Assembly (NCBI RefSeq): GCF_000720185.1
Contig: NZ_JOIY01000006.1
Span: 131,181-195,180, forward strand
Length of the DNA stretch: 64,000 nucleotides
DNA from: Streptomyces sp. NRRL S-340
GTDB lineage: Bacteria > Actinomycetota > Actinomycetes > Streptomycetales > Streptomycetaceae
Direction: 5' to 3'
Part shown: positions 44,755-53,388 of the stretch, piece after piece
Layout of the letters: the number at the start of each line of letters is the position of its first letter
How positions within the stretch are numbered: the first letter of the stretch is position 1
Translations under genes and position numbers: made by a program
Notes under the pieces: generated by a model
What the model saw: only the letters and a program-made list of their open reading frames with translations
Database searches by the model: none
Told to the model about the DNA's origin: nothing

Positions 44755-45330
44755 TCACGCGTCGGCGGCGTCCGCCGCTTCCCGGCCGGCGGGGGCGGCG
44801 GCGCACCGGGCGGCGGTGTGCGCCGGGTGTGCGGGGTGCATGGGCATCTCGGTCAGCCCCGGGAAGTAGACGTGCAGGCTGACGGCGGGTTCGAGCGCGT
44901 CGTTGACGACGTCGTGCGCGTACCCCGGTGCGAAGACGTGCTGTCGACCGGCCCGCAGCGCGCGCGTGCCCTTCCGGGTGCGCTCGGTCAGGGTGCCGTC
45001 CAGGACGGTCAGGACGCCGGAGGAGCGGCCGTGGTCGTGCAGTCCGGTGCCCTGCCCGGGCACCCAGGACAGCAGCCACACCTCGTAGCCGATCGGGGTC
45101 CCTGGCGGCCGGACGGCGCCGTGCGCCTCGGGGACGGCGCGCAGCCGGTGGTACCAGCGGGTCGTCGCGTCGTAGCGGACGAGGTGCTCCCACTGGGCGC
45201 GGTCGGCCGCGATGGACCTGGCCAGCCCCACGAACTCGGCCACGGTGACCGGGTGCTCGCGCGGGGCCTGGAGGAGGTGGGGGACCTCGAGGAGGTCGCC
45301 GGCGATCTGGAGGTCGCTGTCGCTGTTCAT
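44755..45330 (-). CDS. Cysteine dioxygenase family protein
   Basis: This 191-residue cupin has the cysteine dioxygenase fold. [26 protein letters not shown] (91-116) supplies His98 and His100, and the later GYAHDVV supplies His139, completing the iron-binding three-His triad. The C-terminus is Ala/His-rich ([13 protein letters not shown]). The enzyme oxidises the thiol of cysteine to the sulfinate with O2, the first committed step of cysteine catabolism. A Cys-Tyr crosslink as in mammals is not expected. A 270-base leader holds a polycysteine open reading frame, so expression probably responds to cysteine supply. Confidence 0.92.
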   Translation of the reverse strand: MNSDSDLQIAGDLLEVPHLLQAPREHPVTVAEFVGLARSIAADRAQWEHLVRYDATTRWYHRLRAVPEAHGAVRPPGTPIGYEVWLLSWVPGQGTGLHDHGRSSGVLTVLDGTLTERTRKGTRALRAGRQHVFAPGYAHDVVNDALEPAVSLHVYFPGLTEMPMHPAHPAHTAARCAAAPAGREAADAADA

Positions 45331-45507
45331 GAGGTGCGGTGGTTCCTCGGAGGGGGTCGGAGAAGACCGGGGGAGGGGGCGGAGACCGAAGCGAGGCCGG
45401 AGGCATCGGCGCGGACCGGGGGAGTCCGGTGATCCGCTGGGAGGGGCGGGGTGCCGGGCGCGCGGGGCCCGGACGGCGACTGGAGCGGGCGCCCGGGGGC
45501 GCGGGGC

Positions 45508-45600
45508 TCAACAGCCGCAGCAGCGACAGCTACAGCGAGCGCGGGCAGCACCGTGGGACCCGGCGGTGCGGGTCGAGGTGAGTACCGAGTTCGCGAGCAT
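45508..45600 (-). CDS. Leaderless polycysteine upstream ORF (putative cysteine attenuator)
   Basis: A 30-codon reading frame starts at the ATG at 45600 and stops with TGA at 45508-45510. Its last eight residues are CSCRCCGC, so five of the last eight are Cys, encoded by TGT and TGC. The stop lies 177 bases before the dioxygenase ATG, and GC-rich hairpins such as 45454-45472 lie between. The upstream promoter places the transcript start at the ATG, so the ORF would be leaderless. From memory, polycysteine leaderless ORFs act as cysteine-responsive attenuators in mycobacteria. Here it would sense cysteine through ribosome stalling at the Cys codons. It lies in a different frame from the dioxygenase and is not a fusion. 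Confidence 0.72.
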   Translation of the reverse strand: MLANSVLTSTRTAGSHGAARARCSCRCCGC

Positions 45601-45607
45601 GCCCACA

Positions 45608-45636
45608 AGGACACCGGTTCACACCAACGCTGTCAA
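45608..45636 (-). promoter_or_regulatory. Promoter of the cysteine dioxygenase leader
   Basis: On the minus strand a perfect -35 TTGACA (45636-45631) is followed after 17 bases by TGTCCT (45613-45608) as a weaker -10. The -10 ends seven bases before the ATG at 45600, the spacing expected when transcription starts at that A. Confidence 0.65.
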
Positions 45637-45943
45637 CTCGATGCCCGGAATGTGGGACATGCTTCACCTCATCCGGTTCATCTCGCAGGTGAAAGGTTTG
45701 CTCAGCGGGAGTCCGGGACACATGGCGCACATGCCGGGCGCGCAAGCCCCGTTGCGATCCCGTGATCCGAATGTGATCCGGTTCGCTTCGGCGGGCGATC
45801 CGGAACGGGATCGAAGGCCTGGGCGTCCTTCCTTCTGTGGGCCCCGGCGGGGGCCCGCGCGGGGCGGGAGGTCTTCGGGGCCCCCGCTGTGTGTCAAGGT
45901 TTATGCCGATTTGAACACTTTCCGCATGGCCTTGGTTCCGCAG

Positions 45944-46011
45944 AGTGAATAAGGGGCCCAATAGCAGATCTCGGCTTGACTCGCCCGGAGCAGCACACTT
46001 GTAATTTCACT
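45944..46011 (+). promoter_or_regulatory. whiB promoter region
   Basis: TTGACT (45976-45981) and TGTAAT (46000-46005) with an 18-base spacer form a good vegetative-type promoter about 75 bases upstream of whiB. AGTGA at 45944-45948 and TCACT at 46007-46011 are inverted copies of the half-site reported for the repressor BldD, lying either side of the promoter. S. coelicolor whiB is known to be developmentally controlled; BldD action here is inferred. Confidence 0.6.
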
Positions 46012-46078
46012 CGTGTCGTTCAGCCGGTATCGGTAACGGCTACATCACGGGGACGCGAAAGACAGACGAGGGGCGCAC

Positions 46079-46342
46079 ATGACCGAGCTGGTGCAGCAAC
46101 TGCTGGTCGACGACGCGGACGAGGAACTCGGCTGGCAGGAGCGCGCGCTGTGCGCCCAGACCGACCCCGAGTCCTTCTTCCCCGAGAAGGGCGGCTCCAC
46201 CCGCGAGGCCAAGAAGGTCTGTCTCGCCTGCGAGGTCCGCTCCGAATGCCTCGAGTACGCCCTCGCCAACGACGAACGCTTCGGCATCTGGGGCGGCCTG
46301 TCCGAGAGGGAGCGGCGCCGCCTGAAGAAGGCCGCGGTCTGA
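46079..46342 (+). CDS. whiB: Developmental regulator WhiB
   Basis: This 87-residue protein is the founding Wbl family member. It has four Cys at 25, 48, 51 and 57 (C-X22-C-X2-C-X5-C) that bind a [4Fe-4S] cluster, the GIWGG turn (69-73) and a basic C-terminus RERRRLKKAAV that contacts DNA. It acts with WhiA on shared target promoters to switch aerial hyphae from growth to sporulation septation. The ATG at 46079 follows GAGG. I recognise the sequence as that of S. coelicolor WhiB. Promoter and BldD-like sites are upstream. Confidence 0.98.
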   Translation: MTELVQQLLVDDADEELGWQERALCAQTDPESFFPEKGGSTREAKKVCLACEVRSECLEYALANDERFGIWGGLSERERRRLKKAAV

Positions 46343-46412
46343 CGCCGTCCGCCCGCCCGCCGGGCGCCGCACCTCCCCGCAGAATCCTCACGAACGGCCC
46401 GTCGCAGGTGGG

Positions 46413-46421
46413 TTATCCACA
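46413..46421 (+). promoter_or_regulatory. Isolated DnaA-box-like sequence TTATCCACA
   Basis: A perfect match to the E. coli DnaA box occurs in the spacer between whiB and the large glycosyltransferase gene. Streptomyces boxes are usually TTGTCCACA. A single box is more likely a coincidence or a DnaA-titrating or regulatory site than an origin. Confidence 0.3.
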
Positions 46422-46535
46422 GGCGGCGGGCCGCCGTCATGGCCAGCCAGTAGTGTGGTCGCTCGTCCGAGACGCCCCGCTGCCCGAGGGGCACAGGCGT
46501 CCACCGCATCCACCGAACCGGGGCCGTGTATCTCG

Positions 46536-49500
46536 ATGTCCGTGCACAGCCGTACGGCAGCCCATTACGACGCCGCAGCGCCGTCGGACCCCCCGCGCGC
46601 CATGCCGTTCGCCCCCGCGCAGTCCGATCCCGAGCGCCCGCCGGAGTTCCCGCGGCACGTCGTGACCGCCGTCCTCGTCTCCCATGACGGCGCCCGCTGG
46701 CTGCCCGACGCCCTCGCCGGGCTCCTCGGCCAGGAACGCCCGGTGCAGTACGCCGTCGCGGCCGACACGGGCAGTGCGGACACCTCCGCCCAGGTGCTCG
46801 GCGAAGCCCTCGGCGACGACCGCGTGCTCCACCTCGCCCGCCGTACCGGCTTCGGCCAGGCCGTCGAAGAGGCCACCCGCACCGCTCCGTACCTCACCCC
46901 GGACGAACTGCCCTACCTCAAGCGCCCCAGCGGCTGGGACCCCGTCGGCCGCACCTGGCGCGACGACGCCTACGACCTGCCCGACCTGCCGCACGGAGAA
47001 CCGGTGCAGTGGCTCTGGCTGCTGCACGACGACTGCGCCCCCGAACCCGACGCCCTCGCCCAGCTGTTGCGGGTCGTCGACAACGAGTACGAACTCGGCC
47101 GCGACGACGTGGCGGTCGTCGGCCCCAAGCTCCGCGGCTGGTACGACCGCCGCCAACTCCTCGAAGTCGGCGTCAGCATCGCCAACTCCGGCCGCCGCTG
47201 GACCGGCCTGGACCGCCGCGAACAGGACCAGGGGCAGCACGACCACGTCCGGTCGGTCCTGTCGGTGTCCACCGCCGGAATGCTGATCCGGCGTGACATC
47301 TTCGAACAGCTCGGCGGATTCGACCGCAGGCTGCCCCTGATGCGCGACGACGTCGACCTGTGCTGGCGCGCCCACGCCGCCGGCCACCGCGTCCTCATCG
47401 CCCCCGACGCCGTCGTACGACACGCCGAGGCGGCCTCCCGCGAGCGCCGCACCGTCGACTGCGTGGGCCGCACAGCGGCCTCCCCGCACAAGGTCGACAA
47501 GGCCGGCGCCGTCTACACCCTGCTCGTCAACACCCGCACGGCGGCGCTGCCCTGGGTGCTCGCACGCATCGTCCTGGGCACCGTGCTGCGCACCCTCGCC
47601 TACCTCGTCGGCAAGGTCCCCGGACAGGCCCTCGACGAGATCCGCGGCCTGGCCGGCACCCTGCTGCGCCCCGAGCGGATCATCGCCGGCCGGCGCGCGC
47701 GCGGTGCCTCCCGGATCGACAAGGGCGAGCTGCGCGCCCTGTTCCCGCCGCCCGGCGCCACCGTCCGCGCCACCGTCGAACAGGTCGCGGGCAACCTCGT
47801 GGGCCGCTCCGACCCCGAGGCCTCGGCCGCGGGCCGGCACGGCGGCGCCGTCGAGTCGGGACCCGGCGGAGAGGACGCCGACTACCTGGAGATCGAGCAG
47901 TTCGCCCGCCTCAAGCGCATCGCCCGCAAACCGGGCCCGGTGCTCTTCCTGGTCCTGCTGCTCGTCTCGCTGATCGCCTGCCGGAGCCTGCTCGGCGGCG
48001 GCGCGCTCGCGGGCGGCGCCCTCTTGCCCGCCCCCGCCGACTCCGGCGACCTGTGGTCGCGCTACCTCGACGCCTGGCACCCCGTCGGCGCCGGCGGCAC
48101 CCCGTCCGCGCCGCCCTACCTGGCGCTCGTGGCGATGCTGGCCTCCCTGCTGCTCGGTTCCACGGGCCTCGCCGTCACCGTGCTGCTCGTCGGTTCGGTG
48201 CCGCTGGCCGGATTCACCGCGTACTTCGCCTCCCGCCCCCTCGTCCCCTCCCGCCTGCTGCGCGCCTGGGCGGCCGTCGTCTACGCCTTCCTGCCCGCGA
48301 CCACCGGCGCCCTGGCCGGCGGCCGCATCGGCACCGCCGTGCTCGCCGTCCTGCTGCCGCTGATCGCCCGTGCGGGCATCGCGGCCGGCGGCCTCACCGC
48401 ACCTCCCGGCGCACGCGGCAGCTGGCGCGCCACCTGGGCCTACGCCCTGCTGCTGACCGTCACCACCGCCTTCACCCCCATCGTCTGGCCCATCGCGCTG
48501 GTCCTCGGCATCGCCGTGCTGGCCGTGCGCCGCCGCGACCTGGTCGCCCACCTGCCCCGCTTCCTGGCCCAGTTGCTCACCCCGCTGCTGCTGCTCGCCC
48601 CCTGGTCGCTGACGCTGCTGCCGTCCGGTTTCTTCAAGGAGGCCGGTCTCGAGTACGGCTCCTCGGCGGCCTCCGCCCTGGACCTGCTCGGCGCCACCCC
48701 GGGCGGCCCCGGCACGGTGCACGGGCTGATGCTCATCGGCATCGTCCTGGCCGCGCTCGCCGCCCTGCTGCGTGCGCAGCGCCAGTTCACCGTCTGGGCC
48801 GCCTGGTCCGTCGCGCTGGTGGCACTCGTCTTCGCCGTCCTGTCCAACGGCTCCACCTGGGCCGGCCCCGCGACCCTCGTCTACGGCCTGGCCCTGCTGA
48901 CCGCGGCCCTGCTCGGCGCCGACGGGGCACGCGCGCGCGTGGCCGAGCAGAGCTTCGGCTGGCGTCAGCCGGTGGCCGCGCTGATCGCCTTCGCCTCGGC
49001 CGCCGGCCCGCTGCTCGTGGTCGCGGGCTGGATGATCCGCGGCGCCGACGGCCCGCTGGAGCGGCGCGACGCGGTGCAGGTGCCCGCCTTCGTCGCCGAG
49101 GAGAGCAGCACCCGTGACCAGGCCCGCACCCTGGTCCTCGACAGCGACTCCCCGGCCCACGTCGGCTACATGCTCGTCCGCGGCTCCGGTGTCCGCATGG
49201 GCGACGCCGAACTGGCGGCGGACGGCGGGAACAGCAGGCTCGACAAGGTCGTCGCCAACCTGGTCGCGGGCTCCGGCGCCGACCAGGCCGGCCAGCTCGG
49301 CGGCTTCGCCGTGCGCTACGTCCTCGTCCACAAGGGCGCGCCCCGCGAGATCAGCCGCGTGCTGGACGCCACCCCCGGCCTCTCCCGGCTCAGTCAGCAG
49401 GACGGCAGCGCCCTGTGGCGGGTGAACCAGGAGGTCTCCCGGGCCGCCGTCCTGCCCGCGCCGGACCCCGCCGCGGGACGGGGCGGCGCCTCCGGCGCGG

Positions 49501-50333
49501 GCACCGCCGCCGCGCAGCCCGTGGCCGCCGGCCCGGTCGAGATCCACACCACCGTCCCGTCGGGCCCCGCGGGCCGCGTGCTGCGGCTGGCCGACTCCGC
49601 CGCCGCGGGCTGGACCGCCACCCTGGACGGCAAGCCGCTCACCCGCACCACCGTCGACGGCTGGGCCCAGGGCTTCCAGCTCCCCGCCTTCGGCGGCAGG
49701 CTCGACGTCACCTTCGACGCCCCGCTCGCGCGCACCGCCTGGCTGTGGGCCCAGGGCGCCCTCGCCGTCGTGCTGGTGGTGCTCGCCCTGCCCGGCCGCC
49801 GCCGCGACGTCGACGACGACCTGCCCGAGGAGCAGCCCGTGCCCGCGCAGGCCGTGGCCGGCGAGGGCCGCCGGGCCCGCAGGCTGCGCGCCCAGGCCGA
49901 GGCGGAGGCCGAGTCCGGGACCGACGAGCAGGACCGGCAGACCCCGCCCCAGGAGCCGGGCGGTGTGCCGCCCCTCCCGGAGCCCGCCCCGGCCGCCGTG
50001 CCGCACCAGCAGTCCTACGGCGAGTGGGACACCACCGCCTACGCGGGCACCGGAGCGGAGACCGGCTACGGCGCCTACGGCGACCAGCAGTACCCGGCGG
50101 CCGCCCCGCCCCAGCAGTACCCGGCGGGCACGTACGACCAGGCGTACCAGGGCGGCCAGACCGACCCGTACCAGAGCGGTCCCTACGACCCGTACGCGTA
50201 CGGCGGCGGCCAGGTCCCGGCCGACTCCTACGGCCAGACCTACCACCAGGGGTACGAGGAGCAGCCGTACGACCCCGCGCAGCACCATCCGCACGGCAAC
50301 GGCAGTGAGCGCCCCGACGGGAGCCAGCAGTGA
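46536..50333 (+). CDS. Large membrane glycosyltransferase with GT-A domain
   Basis: This predicts 1265 residues. An N-terminal GT-A domain (about 40-310) has VVTAVLVSHDGARWLPDALAGLL, WLLHDDCAPEPDALAQLL (DD motif), GMLIRRDIFEQLGGFDRRLPLMRDDVDLCWRAHAAGHR (acceptor region with DD) and RHAEAAS. From about 460 to 880 ten or more hydrophobic helices follow, then an extracytoplasmic region of about 200 residues and one more helix near 1070-1095. The last 150 residues are rich in Tyr, Gln, Pro and Gly (QQYPAAAPPQQYPAGTYDQ). It probably transfers sugar in surface glycan assembly. I chose the ATG at 46536; a longer start is unlikely. It overlaps the next gene. Confidence 0.85.
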   Translation: MSVHSRTAAHYDAAAPSDPPRAMPFAPAQSDPERPPEFPRHVVTAVLVSHDGARWLPDALAGLLGQERPVQYAVAADTGSADTSAQVLGEALGDDRVLHLARRTGFGQAVEEATRTAPYLTPDELPYLKRPSGWDPVGRTWRDDAYDLPDLPHGEPVQWLWLLHDDCAPEPDALAQLLRVVDNEYELGRDDVAVVGPKLRGWYDRRQLLEVGVSIANSGRRWTGLDRREQDQGQHDHVRSVLSVSTAGMLIRRDIFEQLGGFDRRLPLMRDDVDLCWRAHAAGHRVLIAPDAVVRHAEAASRERRTVDCVGRTAASPHKVDKAGAVYTLLVNTRTAALPWVLARIVLGTVLRTLAYLVGKVPGQALDEIRGLAGTLLRPERIIAGRRARGASRIDKGELRALFPPPGATVRATVEQVAGNLVGRSDPEASAAGRHGGAVESGPGGEDADYLEIEQFARLKRIARKPGPVLFLVLLLVSLIACRSLLGGGALAGGALLPAPADSGDLWSRYLDAWHPVGAGGTPSAPPYLALVAMLASLLLGSTGLAVTVLLVGSVPLAGFTAYFASRPLVPSRLLRAWAAVVYAFLPATTGALAGGRIGTAVLAVLLPLIARAGIAAGGLTAPPGARGSWRATWAYALLLTVTTAFTPIVWPIALVLGIAVLAVRRRDLVAHLPRFLAQLLTPLLLLAPWSLTLLPSGFFKEAGLEYGSSAASALDLLGATPGGPGTVHGLMLIGIVLAALAALLRAQRQFTVWAAWSVALVALVFAVLSNGSTWAGPATLVYGLALLTAALLGADGARARVAEQSFGWRQPVAALIAFASAAGPLLVVAGWMIRGADGPLERRDAVQVPAFVAEESSTRDQARTLVLDSDSPAHVGYMLVRGSGVRMGDAELAADGGNSRLDKVVANLVAGSGADQAGQLGGFAVRYVLVHKGAPREISRVLDATPGLSRLSQQDGSALWRVNQEVSRAAVLPAPDPAAGRGGASGAGTAAAQPVAAGPVEIHTTVPSGPAGRVLRLADSAAAGWTATLDGKPLTRTTVDGWAQGFQLPAFGGRLDVTFDAPLARTAWLWAQGALAVVLVVLALPGRRRDVDDDLPEEQPVPAQAVAGEGRRARRLRAQAEAEAESGTDEQDRQTPPQEPGGVPPLPEPAPAAVPHQQSYGEWDTTAYAGTGAETGYGAYGDQQYPAAAPPQQYPAGTYDQAYQGGQTDPYQSGPYDPYAYGGGQVPADSYGQTYHQGYEEQPYDPAQHHPHGNGSERPDGSQQ

Positions 50334-51850
50334 ACCGCACGACCCTGTCCCTGATCGCCGGTGTGGCCGCGCTCGCCGCCGTCACCGGATTCGCCGCGCT
50401 GGAGAGCCCGGACGCGGCAGGCGCCGGCACCGCGAAGGCCGCCGCGCGGCTGCCGGTCGAGCGCACCACCCTGGTCTGCCCGGCGCCGAGCAGCTCCGAC
50501 ATAGCCGACACCTCGTACACGTCCTTCACCCCGGTGACCGCGGGGACGGGCAGCGGCGGCAAGGCCGAACTCCGGTCCGCCACCGAGGAGTCCGACTCCG
50601 CCACCGGCAATTCCGCGGGCAAGGGGAAGGGCGAGGACGGCGGCAAGAAGGCCGGCCGGCCCGCGCTGCAGCCCAAGGCGCCCGGTACGCCGGTCACCGG
50701 GGACACCTCGGGCGGGGACACCCCCGCGCTGATCGGCACCGCCGAGGGCAAGTTCGCGCCCGGCTGGACCATGCAGCAGACCACCGAGGTCGCGGCGGGC
50801 GCCGGACGCGGCCTGCTGGGTGTGGACTGCACGGCCCCGGACACCGAGTTCTGGTTCCCCGGCGCGAGCACCGCCCCCGGCCGCTCGGACTACGTCCACC
50901 TGACCAACCCGGACGACTCCGCCGCCGTCGTCGACATCGAGCTGTACGGCAAGGACGGCGCCGTGAAGTCGACCGCGGGGGAGGGCATCACCGTCGCCCC
51001 GCACTCCAGCGAACCCGTCCTGCTGTCCACGCTCGGCGACACGCCGCAGGAGGACCTCACGGTGCACGTGAGCGTGCGCAGCGGCAGGGTCGGCGCGGCG
51101 GTGCAGGCACTCGACGACAAGGACGGCGGGGACTGGCTGTCGGCCGCCGCGGACCCGGCGACCGGTCTGGTGCTGCCGGGCATCCCCAAGGACGCCGCCT
51201 CCGTGCGGCTGATCGCCTTCACGGCGGCCGACGCCGACACCGACCTGAAGGTGAAACTGGCCTCGCCGACCGGGCTGATCACCCCCGCGGGGCACGAGAC
51301 CGTGCACGTGAAGGGCGGCACGACGACCGCCGTCGACCTGGGCGACCTCACGCGCGGGGAGGCCGGCTCGCTGGTGCTCACCCAGGCCTCGTCACCGGTG
51401 CCGGTGGTCGCCGCGCTGCGGGTGACCAGGGGCAAGGGAAGCAAGCGGGAGACGGCGTTCATCCCGGCGTCCGCACCGGTCGGGGCACGGGCGACGGCCG
51501 CCGACAACAGCGCGAAGGGCTCGACCCTGTCGCTGACCGCCCCCACCGCCACCGCGCAGGTCAAGGTCACCGCGTCGGCGGGCACCGAGGGCGGCACGCA
51601 GGCGTCGCGGACGTACACGATCAAGGCGGGCACCACCCAGGACATCGTCCCGCCCCGCCCGTCCGGCCTGAAGGGCGGTTATGCCCTCACCGTGGAGTGC
51701 CTGTCCGGCGGCCCGGTCTACGGCGCCCGTACGCTGACCGCGTCGGTGGAGGACACTCCCGGCTTCACGATCCAGACCCTCCCGGACGACCGGGGGACGG
51801 TGTCGGTCCCGCACGCCGACGAGGACATCGCGGTACTCCAGGAGAAGTGA
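50330..51850 (+). CDS. DUF5719-family secreted protein
   Basis: This 506-residue protein has a signal-like N-terminus (MNRTTLSLIAGVAALAAVTGFAAL) and a conserved Cys in TTLVCPAPSS (about 50). The rest is beta-rich: the region 160-500 has repeated strand patterns such as SDYVHLTNPDDSAAVVDIELYGKDGAV and SSVPVVAALRVTRGKGSKRET-like segments. It matches the DUF5719 family, whose function is unknown. The GTG overlaps the stop of the large glycosyltransferase gene (GTGA), so the two are translationally coupled and likely act together at the cell surface. Confidence 0.85.
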   Translation: MNRTTLSLIAGVAALAAVTGFAALESPDAAGAGTAKAAARLPVERTTLVCPAPSSSDIADTSYTSFTPVTAGTGSGGKAELRSATEESDSATGNSAGKGKGEDGGKKAGRPALQPKAPGTPVTGDTSGGDTPALIGTAEGKFAPGWTMQQTTEVAAGAGRGLLGVDCTAPDTEFWFPGASTAPGRSDYVHLTNPDDSAAVVDIELYGKDGAVKSTAGEGITVAPHSSEPVLLSTLGDTPQEDLTVHVSVRSGRVGAAVQALDDKDGGDWLSAAADPATGLVLPGIPKDAASVRLIAFTAADADTDLKVKLASPTGLITPAGHETVHVKGGTTTAVDLGDLTRGEAGSLVLTQASSPVPVVAALRVTRGKGSKRETAFIPASAPVGARATAADNSAKGSTLSLTAPTATAQVKVTASAGTEGGTQASRTYTIKAGTTQDIVPPRPSGLKGGYALTVECLSGGPVYGARTLTASVEDTPGFTIQTLPDDRGTVSVPHADEDIAVLQEK

Positions 51851-52028
51851 CCGCGGGCCGGGGCGGGCAGCAGCGTCAGGGCCGGAGCGGGACCCGGTCC
51901 TGACCGGGCACGCCGCCGGCACCGGGGCTCGCCGCACCTCCTCGGTGTCCGGGCGCCCCCGCCCCGGCGGGCGCGCCCCGGGCCGGGCGGGGGCCGGCCA
52001 GGAAGCAGCCCGGGCCGGCTCTGGCCGG

Positions 52029-52478
52029 TCAGTCCTCCCCGTAACGGGGGTCCACCGTCTCCGGTGTCAGGCCCAGCAGTTCGGCCACCTGCTCGACCAC
52101 GATCTCGTGCACCAGCGCGGCCCGCTCGTCGCGGCCCTTGCTGCGGATCTCCACCGGCCGCCGGTAGACCACGACCCGCGCCCGCCGTCCCTCGTCCGCG
52201 GGCACCGTGTCGCCGAGCGGCACCGGCTCGTCGCTCCAGGTCTGCCCGGACCCGGCCGGCCGCGGCACCTCCAGCACGACGAAGTCGACGTCGGCCAGCT
52301 GCGGCCACCGCCGCTCCAGACGGTCCACGGAATCCTGCACCAGGTCCGCGAACACCTCGGCGCGGCTCGCGGCGAGCGGCACCTGCGGCGGTGCGATCGG
52401 GCCGCGCATGCCCCGGCCGTGGCGATCACGTCGGCGGGGCCCGGGGCCTGCGGCACGGGGCGGTACACGGTTGTCCAT
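52029..52478 (-). CDS. Zincin-like metallopeptidase family protein with altered HExxH
   Basis: This 149-residue protein resembles the small PF06262 zincin family: an N-terminal basic stretch, then AEVFADLVQDSVDRLERRWPQLADVDFVVLEVP, a WSDEPVPLGDTV segment, and VVYRRPVE. The zinc motif is normally HExxH, but here residues 124-128 read HEIVV in ALVHEIVVEQVAELLGL, so the second His is missing. The protein may therefore be inactive as a peptidase. The family is conserved next to DUF3499, whiB and manB in actinobacteria. I chose the ATG at 52478; a GTG at 52481 is equivalent. Confidence 0.85.
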   Translation of the reverse strand: MDNRVPPRAAGPGPRRRDRHGRGMRGPIAPPQVPLAASRAEVFADLVQDSVDRLERRWPQLADVDFVVLEVPRPAGSGQTWSDEPVPLGDTVPADEGRRARVVVYRRPVEIRSKGRDERAALVHEIVVEQVAELLGLTPETVDPRYGED

Positions 52479-52771
52479 CACCGCTGAAGGGTAGTCCCCG
52501 GCCCCCTCGCGCGCCTCGTTGCGGACGCCGTGCCCGCCGCCGTGCCGCCCCCGCCGGACCGGTCACTTGATGCCGGTTCCGGCCAAGCTCGGACTCGATT
52601 CCGTATCTCTCCGAGACCGCCGATCTCAAGGCAATTGACGGTTTTTGTACCCAATCGTGACCGGAGCAAGGGCTGTTCGAGATCCCGGCGGGCGCCGTCT
52701 GCGCAGGTCAGTAGGGTGTGCCCGAAGGGGTGTGTGGGGTGATTCACAGTACGACACGGGGGAGTGACCTG

Positions 52772-53197
52772 GTGGAGAGTCGTCGCGGCCCGCTCAAGAG
52801 TGCGGTACCGTCCAACGTCGTGAGCCCTGTACGTCGCTGTTCGCGCACCGCTTGCGGCCGTCCCGCCGTAGCGACGCTGACGTACGTCTACGCCGACTCG
52901 ACCGCCGTCCTCGGCCCGCTCGCCACCTACGCCGAGCCGCACTGCTACGACCTGTGCGCCGAGCACTCCGAGCGCCTCACCGCCCCGCGCGGCTGGGAGG
53001 TCGTCCGGCTCCTCGACGGTTCGGCCCCCGCCCGGCCCAGCGGTGACGACCTGGAGGCGCTCGCCAACGCCGTGCGCGAGGCGGCCCGCCCGCAGGAACG
53101 GGCGGCCGAGGCCGGCGGCGGTGGCACCCGCGGAGCCGACCCGATGGAGGTCGCGCGCCGCGGCCATCTGCGTGTCCTGCGCTCACCGGACAACTGA
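52772..53197 (+). CDS. DUF3499-family protein
   Basis: This 141-residue protein matches DUF3499. Two Cys pairs, RRCSRTACGRPAVATLTYVYADS and PHCYDLCAEHSERL, look like a zinc ribbon. GWEVVRLLD follows and the C-terminus is charged with a short arginine-rich end (VARRGHLRVLRSPDN). The GTG at 52772 is preceded by GGGGGAG. The family is restricted to actinobacteria and adjoins manB, the zincin gene and whiB. Function unknown. TAGGGT near 52712 is a possible -10 of its promoter. Confidence 0.88.
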   Translation: MESRRGPLKSAVPSNVVSPVRRCSRTACGRPAVATLTYVYADSTAVLGPLATYAEPHCYDLCAEHSERLTAPRGWEVVRLLDGSAPARPSGDDLEALANAVREAARPQERAAEAGGGGTRGADPMEVARRGHLRVLRSPDN

Positions 53198-53388
53198 CAA
53201 AACCGTTCACCACGGCCCGAGTCGGGTCCGACGCCCTCCGTCGTCCCCCTGCGCCCTCGCGCGCTCCGCGACCCTGGCGCCGTGTGCCGCGCCGGGCGGC
53301 GCGCCTTCCCCGCCCCGCTCGTGCGTCGGCCGCACTGCCCGGGACGGGTAGTTTGTGGGGACCGATTGGGACTTCAGAAGGGCTGGCC

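Larger units (their letters stand above)
45331..46078. other. Divergent spacer between the cysteine dioxygenase and whiB genes
   Basis: 748 bases. On the minus strand it holds the 270-base leader, the polycysteine open reading frame and the TTGACA promoter of the dioxygenase gene. On the plus strand it holds a lower-GC whiB promoter region (about 45890-46078). GC-rich hairpins occur in the minus-strand leader, for example CCGGGC-N7-GCCCGG at 45454-45472. The middle (45650-45890) contains nothing recognisable. Confidence 0.6.

Noticed and set aside
45599..45952. Plus-strand frame starting MPTRTPVHTNAVNSMPGM
   Set aside because: It overlaps the dioxygenase promoter on the other strand, has no ribosome-binding site and ends in low-complexity residues. 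I could not match it to any protein.
46437..50294. Antisense open frame of 1285 codons
   Set aside because: It lies opposite the large glycosyltransferase. Its composition is Gly/Val/Arg repeats and no domain is visible.
51954..51993. Terminator after the DUF5719 gene
   Set aside because: The CCCCCGCCC to GGGCGGGGG pairing has mismatches and a long loop, so it was not called.
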